Positions 35,251 through 47,900 of a DNA stretch of 64,000 nucleotides are shown one piece after another. Within the stretch, counting starts at the first letter, position 1, and the number at the start of each line of letters is the position of its first letter. The notes below the pieces were generated by a model that was not told where the DNA came from, did not search any database, and was given only the letters and a program-made list of their open reading frames with translations. Source of the DNA: Sipunculus nudus. Its lineage: Eukaryota; Annelida; Sipuncula; Golfingiida; Sipunculidae. The DNA lies in contig CM049313.1 of the NCBI GenBank assembly GCA_026874595.1, forward strand, positions 14,195,508 through 14,259,507, given 5' to 3'. The position numbers and the translations under genes were made by a program.

Positions 35251-35371
35251 CTTCAATCAAGTTCTCAAACATTTCTCGTAATCTGCAATTGTAATTAACA
35301 ACTGTAAACATTCGTAGAATATGATAGTAAGAAACCACAACGTCCTTGGCGTTTTAGGCAATGTACATAAT
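35251..35371 (-). pseudogene. Second orphan sulfotransferase exon 3 remnant
   Basis: On the minus strand an acceptor (ccttatag) precedes 35371 and the exon reads YIA-stop-NAKDVVVSYYH..RMFTVVNYN..LREMFENL. The RNP of the RNPKD motif has become stop-NA, and the donor GT is lost (GAAGCTAAAG). It is closest in sequence to the remnant at 1850-1971, and both lie 3' of a SULT terminal exon. Confidence 0.75.
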
Positions 35372-36064
35372 CTATAAGGAAAGGAGCATATACCGTGACA
35401 AATAAAAAAAAGACACTCATCTGTTTTTTCTATTTTCCTCGTGTAAATTTGGAACATTCGACGTATATACATGCGATGACAAAATAAGGAAAAGCAGGTT
35501 CTTTTTTTCTCAATTTTACAGCAATATTTACAAATTTAGATAACATGTAAGCGACAAAATGAACCATTAAATGTCATAGTCTATTGTCTAGTAAATATCA
35601 TAGAATAACAGTGTACTGATATACGGTACCCATTCCTGTGGGGATTTAATGTGACATTGAAATTATGTATCTGTTTATTATCTATGTGGATTACTTTTAA
35701 GAGCTACTGACAGACTTTAACAAACATGTTATAGGTTTTACGTTATACAAGGTAAAGTGGATCGGGTAACCGGTAACAAATTACTTAACTAAATAAATAT
35801 TAGTGTGGAATCTCATATTTAAAAGTTTGATTTTGTAAGCTCCTCCAAATTGAATGTTTAATTAAGATAAAATCTCAAATGTTGTATATGTATCGTTCTG
35901 TAATTCATATGTCTATGCATACATGCACATATAAGAATATATATGTCTTCAAGCATGGTATATATTCCATTAACTGTAAGGTATATATAAATACAAAATA
36001 GTCATTCATAGGTGAATTGTAAGGGTCACATTTCTGCTATAGAATATAACAGTATGGCCTTAGT

Positions 36065-36201
36065 CTATTCACACTTTCCGCTGGGATCATCAAAGTCGCA
36101 TGTCATCTTGAGGCCAAGTGGTGTAATTTTTTCTGCCAACATTTTGTCAATGCTGTCACTCATTTCAGGTGTAAGGTGACTCTTCCAGTTACCAACCTTT
36201 C
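36065..36201 (-). CDS. SULT copy C terminal exon
   Basis: 137 bases with acceptor ttttag. It encodes GKVGNWKSHLTPEMSD to KCE, then TAG. Homologous terminal exons are at 2286-2153 (copy A, slightly altered C-terminus) and 25958-25822 (copy B). Confidence 0.9.
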
Positions 36202-37084
36202 CTAAAATTCACATAATATTCCATTATTGTTGAATAACCCGAATGTCTTTTAATTAGGTTAGTAAAAGGTTGTGATGAAAGACGTACTACTATTCTGTGA
36301 AGAGAATATTCATTAATCTCTTGTAAAGGCATCCAAAGTGAAAAACGCGAAAGGACGTACGCGATATCAACTCAAAACACATAATATGCTGGTTTAAAAC
36401 ATATTTATGTGTGTGTGTAAGTTAAAGACCTTTGAGAATATTCATTTTCATCGGCACAATTACAGTTAAAAAATTAGTAGAGTGATGTCAATATCACTCA
36501 ATATCTTTATATAAATTTGAACATTCTACGATGTTTCAAATGTAAATGCTTTAATATTTAGTATACATAATGCAATATTTTGATATTGATATTTAGCTCT
36601 AGCAGCGGACAGTAAATATCTTCACCAACAGACCCATACCTTTACGCATGAACTCCGTTTCTCCTGGTTTACGGAGCCCCGATACGGTCCACCAGGAATA
36701 ATTTGCTGTGTCATTTTCTTTCATTACTTCAAAACTACATTCACGGGTTATAGCCAAAACTTCTTCCTCTGGCAATGACTTTCCCAGAAAGCCACTTACT
36801 CTCCTTACGCAGGATGAAAGGTTCTGAGAAATTATGAAAATGAAAGCCATCATTTATGACGAAAGTCAGTAAATTAACCAATGACGGCTCCACCGGTTAA
36901 ACATGTATCAGCAGAAAAGAAGGGTTTACAAATTAATATCAGTATGACAGTCTGAGGGTCTGAAACTTCGTCTGGTTTGATCACGGTTTTGTAACAAAAA
37001 TATTCAACATTATTTTTTAAGTCTTTAATAAGGTCACGGTTCCTCTAGAAAACTTTAAAAAGTTCAGTTTATAAATTGTAATAC

Positions 37085-37152
<68 letters not shown>

Positions 37153-37333
37153 AGTAGGTTAAATCCGCTTAACGACTGGGAAGATATCCAGACGATAATG
37201 CATTTTACGATAATTCCTTCTAAGTTCTGATTAAATTTGCCATGGCACTGATGTTGTTTCTTAAAATACCTCCAAATAAATACATAAAAGACTAGCATGG
37301 TTTCTATGGCCAAAATGGGCGAACATTATACTA

Positions 37334-37401
<68 letters not shown>

Positions 37402-40400
37402 TGTTACGGAACCTTATATAAACAGATCACGTATGCGTGGTGAACACAAATTCTGTAATTGAGATGGAAAAAAAACAGATTCTGTAACACTAGGCACCGT
37501 AAAATGTCTAGGGGAATGAATAAGAGTTCAGTGTTTTTTTGTTAACAAATAACTATAATTTATTCTTAAATAACCCTAACATTACAATACACTAAATCAA
37601 TACAATTATACAGTTAAACAGCGGTATAGCAACAAGTCAATACAATCACATAGAAAAATAATGTGCACATTACCTGGATACCAACACCATCACAACGATA
37701 AGTCCTTTAAATGTAAACTCTCAGAGAATGTAAGTCCAAATGCATAAAATCCAGGAGAAAGTTTTTGAAAATGTAAAATTGCCGCATTAGTCGGATAAGG
37801 TCCTGACACAAGCTTCTGCGTCCGCTGGAATCTTCTCTGTCCTCTCTCTCTCTCTCTCTCTCTCTGCCCATTCCGTTCTAAAACACAGTCCCTTTATATA
37901 CCTTCACACCCACGGCCGAGAATTTTCCACTTCTCAAACAGGATATGAGATCTTGCACAAAACAGTAAGCACGCGTTTCAGGAATACTCTGGAAAAACAG
38001 CGCTGTGTATCTCTACACACTAGGCTTCACGTGACCCAAGACCAGGCGTGAAAACCCAAGTCTAAACATGACAACGAGAATTCACCCAGTACGGATTAAA
38101 CATAGACACGGCCAGACACGAGTGCCACAACAGGAGTTACGCCCTTGTCACATAATAAAAAAGCACCTATAACACTCCCCCTCCTATAAGAAAAAAGGAA
38201 GTTTTCACGAAAAACATTCTTTTTTTGCGATCACAATCACTAAATTTTTACAACATCTCAAAATCATCTTATTTACAACATTACCTAAAAATCTTGTTCA
38301 CAACATTTCATTAAGATCTCGATAAACAATCAGCAAGTACATTGTCTTTCCCTTTAATGTGTATGAAATCAAGATTGTAATCCTGTTAGAATAAACTCCA
38401 TCTCAACAATCTTTGATTTACACTTCAACTTGTTCCTGAACGTGAGGGGATTGTGATCACTGAAGACAATGATAGGCCTGACTGATGAAGTTACATAAAC
38501 TTCAAAAAGTTGCAACGCCAAAATCAAAGCCAAACATTTTTTTTCAATAGTGGAGTAGTTTTTCTGGTTTGCATTAAACTTTCTTGAGAAATAACAAATT
38601 GAATGATCTCTGCCATCATTGCCTTCCCGTAACAACACAGCACCAGCAGCAGTATCACTAGCATCTACAGCTACATTAAAAGGTACAGAAAAGTCTGGAG
38701 CTGCTAAAACTGGTGAACTTTGCAGAATTGTTTCAAATTCTCAAATGTACTTTCACACTGAACATTCCATTCAAACTTTTGTTTCTTCTTTAACAAATTA
38801 GTCAAAGGTTCAGCTACAGCAGCAAAATTTGGACAAAACTTCCTGTAGTACCCAACTATACCAAGAAAACGCATTATTTGTTTTTGTTCTCTGGTCTAGA
38901 AAATGCAGAAATAGCACTTATTTTAGCATCAACAGATTTTACCTGACCCTGGCCTACAATATGACCCGAAAATGTTACTTGTGCATGACAAAACTCAGAC
39001 TTTACTAATTTGACGGTCAGACGTGCTTCACTGAGTCTTGCGAAGAATTTGCAGATGTTTCTCCCAGGTGTCGCTGTACACGATAAGGTCATCAATATAT
39101 GCGTCACAGCCCTGAATGTCCTTGACAACCATATTGATGAGGCGCTGGAACGTGGCAGGCGGGTTCTTCATGCCAAACGGTTTAACTTTATATTGGTACA
39201 GTCCTTGCGGCATCACAAATGCGGACACTTCTTTCGCTCGTTCTGTCTGCGGAACTTGCCAGAATCCTTTTAGCAAGTCAAACTTGGAGACATATCTGGA
39301 TCTGGAGCTACCGACTCTATCAATACAATCATCGATCCTCGGAATCGGGAACGTGTCAGTCTTGGTGACAGAGTTCAGTTTTCGATAATCTGTGCACATA
39401 CGGTAACTTCCATCAGGTTTTGGCACAAGAAAACATAGTGAACTCCAGTTACTGTTACTAGGTTCAATAAAATCATTGTCCAGCAAATATTGATTCTCAT
39501 CCTGTAGATACTTTTGCTTTTCTGGATTCAGTCTATATGGATGTTGCTTGACTGCGCTTGCCCCGCCAACATCGACGTCATGGCACAACACGCTAGTTCA
39601 CGTTGGAATGTCACTAAACAAATGTTCATAATTCCGCAGCAGGTTCTTGGTGTCTTGTTGTTCTTGTGCGGCCAGGTGTGACAGTTTGGCATCCAGGTTC
39701 TTAAGCACGTCTGAGTTCCTTAATGGTACTGTACCACACCGAATTTCTACATTACACTTACAATCAGCATCTACTTTAACTGGGTCAGGGTCAGTTTTTA
39801 CACAATTAACAGCAGTGACATTTTGTACAACATCTGATGTGCTATTTCTGTCATAATATGGTTTCAACATGTTAACATGGCACACTTGTTTCTTCTTACG
39901 TCAATCTTGTGTCAACAGTATGTAATTTAAATCACTGACTCTCTTGTCAACAATGTAAGGACCAAAATACCTCGCTTGCAGAGGTCTGCCAGGGATGGAA
40001 AGTAAGGCAAGGACCTTTTCACCAGGCTCAAACGTCCTACTTACAGTGTGCTTGTCATACTTTGTTTTCATTTTACTTTTTGTAGATTTAAGATTTGAAT
40101 TTGCAATCTCACAAGCAAAGTGTAGTTTAGTTCGAAAGTCTGAGACATACTGCAGTAAACTAAGAAAATCAGGATTTTCACACAAGAGTTTTTTCTTTAA
40201 GCAGTTTCAATGGACCTCGAAAGGAGTGTCCAAAAACTAGTTCAAAGGGACTGAAACCCAGGGACTCTTGAAAGGATTCTCTGACAGCAAACAGCAACAG
40301 ATGGATTCCCTCATCCCAGTCTTTCTGTGTGTCATAGCAAAAAGTCCTGATCATGTTTTTTATGTCTTGTGAAAACGCTCGAGGGCGCCCTGACTTTCAG

Positions 40401-43400
40401 GATGGTATGGCGAAGAGCTCTAATGTTTTACACCTAGCTCAAGCATAACTCGAGGGCGCCCTGACTTTCAGGATGGTATGGCGAAGAGCTGTAATGTTTT
40501 ACACCTAGCTCAAGCATAACTTGTTGGAATAAGCCAGACATAAAATTAGACCCTCGGTCAGACTGGACGGATTTTGGTAATCCAAATGTTGTAAAAAACT
40601 TGGTAAGAGCTTTGACAACACTTTTGGCATTAATTTTGCGCAAAGGTATTGCCTCAGTGAACCTGGTAGATGCGCACATAATTGTGAGCAAGTATTCATG
40701 TCCAGATTTTGTTTTGGGCAGTGGTCCAACACAATCAACAATAATCCTACTGAATGGTTCCTCGAATGCAGGAATAGGCCTGGGTGGGGCCTTAGGAGGA
40801 TTCTGATTGGGCTTGCCTACCATCTGGCATGTATGGCATGATTTACAATATTGTACAACATCTTCCCTGAGGTTAGGCCAATAGAAGTGTGTACTAACTT
40901 TCTGATAAGTTTTATTAATACCTAAATGGCCAGACAAAGGAGCCTGCTTAGAACTTCACTGCGAAAGCTTTTGGGTGTTACTATTTGATGTTTGATGGCC
41001 CACTCATCATCAGCGCATACATCAGGTGGTTGCCATTTACGCATAAGCACTCCATTTTTTACATAGAAACAAACTGGGTTCTGTGACAGCTCATTTAAGA
41101 CACTGCCCTGGGGAAAAAAAACATGAAATATCAGGGTCCTTATGCTGTTCCGCGATAGGTTCTGACCTTGAGAATGCTGCATCCTGTACGGTCGAGTCGC
41201 TAGACGAGTCACTAGTGACTCCCAGAGTGTTATTATCTGGACCATTATCCTAATGTGTGTTTTTCTTGGCCATAGATCTTGTTAAAGCACATGAAGGATA
41301 CAAACCAGGAATTTCCTGACTTTCCTGATCAGTGTCCTGATCAAGTGACGGCTTTTCTGGTCACTATTGGTACAGGCTGTACTTAATCACCTGCAACATC
41401 ATTGCCTGGTAGCAACTGAATTCCCTTAAAGGGTAAAGTAGCTCTTATGCCAACATTAATATTCCCAGAAATCAAATCTGACTTTAAAATGGATACTGTG
41501 AAACGGAACTGAAGTGTGCCTGTCTGAAAACACACCATTAACAAGTGCATGTGCACCAGTAAAGGACCTATTAGAAAATGGCTAAGTGTTTGCTAACATG
41601 AGAGTCTGGCCTGAACCAGTGTCCCTCAAAATTCTAATGGCGGCAGAATCTGAAAAAAAAAAATCACTTGAAAGTGATACAAAACCATCATGTATGAAAG
41701 GCTCAAATAACTCCATTTCAGAGTCAAGAGAGGATTCTACTACCTCAACCTCATCAAACAAAGAACTGACACTGACATTGTCAGTCATATACTCTGTTTT
41801 AGGGTCATCTAAGGAATCTACCTCCTTTTTATCATCAAACTCCTCATTGGAATCAACAGAGGAATTTTCCTCAGAAGAAACAAACTTCTGTTTGTCATAA
41901 GAGGACCTGGCCTCATTTGAAATACTCTCGCAAGAGTCATAAAAGGACTTAGCCTCATTTAGAGAAAACTCCTCGCAGAAGTCGTGAAAGGACCCAGTCT
42001 TATTTAATTCCTCGCAGGAATCAACTGAGGTTTTTACCCCGCAATCTACGGATTCTTCTTTGGATTCAGACGGCACTTGGGCCTCCGTAGCATCAAACTC
42101 TTTATTTGAGTCAACAAAGGAGTTTTACCCCTTATTTACATGAAAAGAGCCTGGTTCTTGTACTATGCTATGCATAGATTTTGAAACAAAACCAGAAGGT
42201 TTGCTATTTGGTCTATTCGCAAGTTTCCAGCAGTCAAATATTAGATGTCCTTCCTTCTTGCAGTAATTTCAGATTAGTTTTGAAAATGACTGGTCTTTGT
42301 TGGACTTAGACACAGTGGACGTGGACTGAGGTGTTGCTATGGGCTTTGTTGAACTATCAGGACTCCTTTTACTGGGTGACTGCGCTTTAAACTTCTTTTG
42401 ACCATACTGATTTACATTCTTGTTTGTAAAAGGACTGGTTTGATTTGCTAGTAAAGGACATTTTGTGTTTCAATGAATAATCATCAGCTAATTGAGCAGC
42501 AATGTCAAGTGTTTCAGGACTTTTCTCATCGAGAAAAGTTTTAACATCTGCGTTATTGCAGCGCTTTAACTCTTCAAGGAAAATCAACTCGCGCAAATTG
42601 TCATGATCTTTCATTACATTTTTAGAACTACACCAGCGATCAAACAACTGCTCTTTTGTCCTAGCAAATTCAACGTAGGTCTGCTTTTTGCGCTTTTTCT
42701 AATTTCTGAATTTCTGGCGGTGAGCCTCTGGAACTAACTCATAAACTTTTAGGATTAACCGCTTTACCAGGTCATAGTCAGCAGCAGTTTCTACTGAAAG
42801 CTCTGTATAAATTTCTCTGGCCTTGCCAGTCAATACACTATGTAACTACAAAGTCCAATTTTTTCTTAGGCCATTTTAAATTTTCAGCTACCTTCTCAAA
42901 GTGTAAGAAATATTTATCAACCTCCTTTTCTTGAAAAGGTGGGACAAGTCTAATGTGTTTTGTAACATCAAAACTGTGAGTTGAGGCAGCACTTAGACTA
43001 CGTTCTACTTTAAGTCTTTGTTACTCCAGTCTTTTTAACTCGATTTCTTTTTCTTTTTCTAGTCTGTCTCTTTCTATTTCTTTTCTAGTCTTTCTCTTTC
43101 TAACCTTTCATGTTCTTCCCTCTCTTTTCTCTTTTTTTTCTTTTTCAAATTCTACCTGTTTTAATGCTAGCTCATGTTGCATTTAAACTTTTTTTCAATT
43201 CTAATTGCATAGCAAGGCTGTCATTTTTTTATGTTTCCACTTCAGTCTCTAAAATTAAACCTTTGCTAACTAGATCTTGCATGATTTTAGCAATGATATC
43301 AGGATTTCTCAAAGCTTTTTCACACTTAGCCTCAAGTGTTGTCCCAAACGCAACAACTGTTCTTTTGACAACTGTTCAAGTTGATCAGGATCGGGACCGT

Positions 43401-43883
43401 CAACAAATGTCTCAGGTTTGAAATCTGCCATGTTAAGATGTCAAAATAATAACAAAAAACCACTGAGATTAATCCTGTAAACAATGTACTGTAAACAATA
43501 TGTATCCTTGTAAACAATGCATGATAAAAAAATGTCCAGGTTATTTGTTAACAAATAACTATAATTTATTCTTAAAACAACCCCAACATTACAATACACT
43601 AAATCAATACAATTATACAGTAAAACAGCGGCATAGCAACAAGTCAAAACAATCACATAGAAAAATAATGTGCACAGTACCTGGATATAAACACCATCAC
43701 AACGATAAGTCCTTTAAATGTAACCTCCCGGAGAATGGCAGTCCAGTGTAAAGTTCTTGCAACAACCCAGAAAGTAAACTGAAGTCCAAATGCATAAAAT
43801 CCAGGAGAAAGTCTTTGAAAATCTTGCCGCATTAGTCGGATAAGGTCCTGACACACGCTTCTGCGTCCGCTGGAATCTTCTCT

Positions 43884-43929
<46 letters not shown>

Positions 43930-44338
43930 CCTTCCGTTCTAAAACACAGTCCCTTTATATACCTTCACACCCCAAGCCGAGAATTTTCCACATCTCGAAC
44001 ATTCTATAAAATCTTGCACAACACAGTAAGCACGCGTTTCAGGAATTCTCTGGAAAAACAGCGCTGTGTATCTCTACACACTAGGCTCATCGAGTGACTA
44101 GGCGTGAAAACCCAAGGCTAAACATGACAACGAGAGTTCAACCAGTACGGATTAAAAATAGAATGACTTCTTCGTAATAGACATAGACTTAAGACATAGA
44201 CAAAAACATAGACTTCTTCGTCAGGTGGTAATTCCCACTTTAATTTCCACCTGACGAAGGAGTCTTTGTACTTCGAAAGCTCGTGTGTTAATAAACTAGT
44301 TAGTCTATCTAAAAGGCGTCACTGTTTATCTCAACTTT

Positions 44339-44399
<61 letters not shown>

Positions 44400-44890
44400 G
44401 GAACCATATTGCTGCCACCTGGTAAAAAAAAACATTAATTATTCATCTCGTACGTCTGTATTACTGAACCTCTATTAGTGTCTGTTAAGTTTTTACGTAA
44501 TTAGGCCGGGTGACCAGAAGAAAGATCTTGGTCGCGGCAGTTGTAAAAAGGAGAAGAAACATGAAATAAGAAACACCAAGAGAAGCTTGAAAACCCTTGT
44601 TTTGTGAAGTTATGTTGTACCACCTTTAACTGGCGTGAGCGTTTCTAAATGATTGGTCTCGTTTCTAAATTTTATTTCCATTTTAAAGTTGCCATATAGG
44701 AATCCCCCGCAAGTAACAATGACTTTTATTCCTTGCACATGTCGGGATATTTTATCTGGTCAAACAAGAACCTCTGATAGACATTACACTTAATACTAAT
44801 GACATTAATATGATCCACCGGTGAGTCATTCTAACACAGCGCTGTTAATATATCCAAGGACTTTCAGTTCTTTCACACATACACACACCA

Positions 44891-44942
<52 letters not shown>

Positions 44943-47900
44943 AGATATATATGAGATATATATATATGAGAGAGAGAGAGAGAGACGATTTTATAGTAGA
45001 GAGTTTAAATGAAAAAAAGGACCTATTTACATTTCCGTACCAGGAATATTGAGTATGCATAAAATACCGTGTATTCTCCTGAAACTATCACGGTATCTTC
45101 CAATATTTCGTTCTAAAACCGTTTGCTTCTTCTGTATACAAGTGAAATGCTTGCCCCGGGCGGGATCAATTACGAAAAACAAGCGGCGAACATATCACCT
45201 GGTGGCCGTAAAAATCAACTTCACAAATCAAGGAATCGCAAGCTTCTCCCAGTGCTATATTTTTCTGTTTCTTCTCTTTTTCATAATAGTCGAGTGTGCT
45301 AGACTAAGATCTTGCTTCTGGTCACGCGGTCTTGTTATAGTATACATACAAATGTGCACTGTGTTACTCACACACAGAACCATAATAACGTATAAAACCG
45401 GTAAACAGGAGATATTAAGACCGTATATCGGCATGGATTTGCTGAACAACTTTCATATTCAGCCAACATGAGTTAATAACCTAAGACAATACAAATATTA
45501 TTACAAAAGAACCTTGAGTGTAAATATAGAGGTGTCTATTATACAAAGATGCCCGTGAGGAGAGGCTCCTGATTCATTTATTTTGAAAGTGCTTGATCCC
45601 ATCAGTTGAACTTCATGCTGTTTCGAGTAGAGCGAGCGACACTGTGTGTTATGTCATAAAATCTAGTTCTTATTCAGATCAGTTTTGGAATATAAGAAAC
45701 CAACCCCACATATATCCATTTTCGATTAATTAAAATCAGGCTATTTGGTAGCTGTACCTCTTGTCCGAACCCCTCCTTCTCCAAAAGATAGTTTCAATTT
45801 GGCACAGATAATATTTTGTCTTATTAATATTATGACAGGCTCACCATTTTAACACCATACACTGCTAACAGAATTTAATTTCCTAAAAAAAATTAAAGTT
45901 CTGTATATGACTGGCTGACAACGATTTGATAAATATCACTTCTTTGAATTATCAGAAACCTACACACAAAAAAACATAATAAATCGAATAGCATTTATAT
46001 TTATAGTATATAAATAAATACATACATAAATAAATATATGTTTTTTTTCTTTTCAACGGTGTTCCGACGTTTTGCAAGGAGATGGAGATGTTGTGTAGTT
46101 AGGGTGAGATCACGCATTATTTAACATGTATACATTACTTATATCAGTTGGCCTTTTGTGTAATCTATGGATCAGATCCATATGATTAATTATGTCGTAC
46201 GCACTAGATAATGTGTCATACGAACGATATAATATGTCGTACGTATGAGATAGCATGTCGTACGTACGAGATATGTCGTATGTACGAGATAAATGATTTA
46301 TTTTTCTTTTACCAGGTGGCAGCACTATATGCTTCCGTGATATTGTATAGAAATTACTAATAGTGTAGACGGGGATGTAATTCCGTAGGAATTTGATGCC
46401 CAAATTGCGAAAATTACTTAATAGCATAAACAGGATATGACCTAATGAAAAATGTTCGGTAACAAATTTTCAGATCCCCCTAACACCGAAAATCCAAGAT
46501 GGCCGCCTTCACCCATGGGAATAATTGAGTGTTGGGGATATAGTGTACTTGCACATGTAATGGAACGACGTTTTCTACAGAATTGAATAAAATAGTGCTT
46601 GCTTTCAATTTATTTGCGCGTAAGCTGATGAATTATTGCAGGTTATAATTTTTTTTTATGAACCCTGTAACCCCAAGGAATCCAAGATGGCTACCAATGC
46701 AGTCTTAACATAGGTAAATACTAGAGATAATGCTATTATACTGTAATTGTCGCTTAAAACTTAATGATATACGATCGATTTTTTACATTTTTGAATATGT
46801 TCTGTCGATCGCAACTAAAAGGAGTTTTTATGAGCTCTGTGACCCCAGGGAATCCAAAAGGGCGGCCATGGCAATCTTAACATAGAGATAATGATAAAAT
46901 AGTGTAACTGTCCGAAAAAAATTAATGATATTAGATAATTGGATCGATTTATACTTTTTTTAATGTGTTCTGTTAATTGCAACTTGCCAGGATATTTCGG
47001 AAGTTCACAGAGGGTACGCAAGGTCAAAGTCATACGTATGTACAGACACTTTAAAGTATTAAAATATCTTGGGCACTACACTGTCATATATTATGTGATA
47101 TGGTGATCAAAAGGAAAAAGACCCTATGAAATTGATGCTCGTAATCTCTTTTTTTTATATTGCTGATTCTCTCATGGTAGTACTACATGGTCTAGGTGCC
47201 TACCATATTACAACAAATCAAACATTTAGAATCAATTTGTGTGGTTATATGAAAGATTCCAAGATTCCAAAGCCTTGTTGGTGGTCTTGATACAGAAATA
47301 TTCATGTCATATTAATCTATTCCAAGTACCTTGTAGCACAGGGGGATCAATAGAAACCGTTCTCTGGATATTTTATATATCTGAATATGAGCTGAAACAG
47401 GTCTAATTGTTACAAATTAAAGATAAGGTACGTGTAAAAGCTAAAAAGAGACATATAATGCACATAAAAGAAACTTATCAGCCATATTTGATCAGCAGAA
47501 AAGAAGGCATATCTGCATATGTTAAATGGCATATGTGTACGCATTATTCCTAAAGGACAGTTTGCACATTAAAGGAATACAAATATCTCTACGGTACACT
47601 TGTTGGATAAAACGGACCCGGGCATAAAGGCCAACATCACGGATCGAATCTTTTTTTTTGTAATTTTTATTTTTGGTAGAGGTAGCCGCCTCCGTTTTTG
47701 TTTTTTTTTATGCAAACTTAATTACATATATGTACATCTGCAGATTTCCTTTCCGGTTTTGGATTAGGTTACAGGGCAGTATCACACGCTTCCTCTAATT
47801 TTATATCCTGGCGTTAACCAAGCCCCAATAATAACTGCACCTGCGGGTCCTGGGTGCGTAATCATCCCCATTGCTGGGTCATACCACCGAGGATCCCCCG

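Larger units (their letters stand above)
37402..44160 (-). mobile_element. Gypsy-class LTR retrotransposon with INT before RT (Gmr1-like order), degenerate
   Basis: On the minus strand the order is gag (about 43431-42300), protease (about 41650), integrase (about 41250-39880), RT (39591-39028) and RNase H (38638-38369). Integrase before RT is the Copia-type order, yet the RT, RNase H and integrase with a GPY-type C-terminus are Gypsy-like; this matches the Gmr1 group. The 3' LTR (37402-38174) is complete and preceded by a purine tract. The 5' LTR (43545-44160) is truncated at both ends. Stops and shifts occur in every domain, so it cannot move by itself. It sits in SULT copy C intron 4. Confidence 0.8.

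Noticed and set aside
45049-45471. 140-residue open frame with a hydrophobic stretch
   Set aside because: Lies inside the SULT copy C intron on the other strand, contains no known motif, and its composition is explained by AT-rich sequence.
46186-46295. Short regularly spaced repeats that could suggest a CRISPR-like array
   Set aside because: Units are contiguous, palindromic and without unique spacers; it is a eukaryotic minisatellite.
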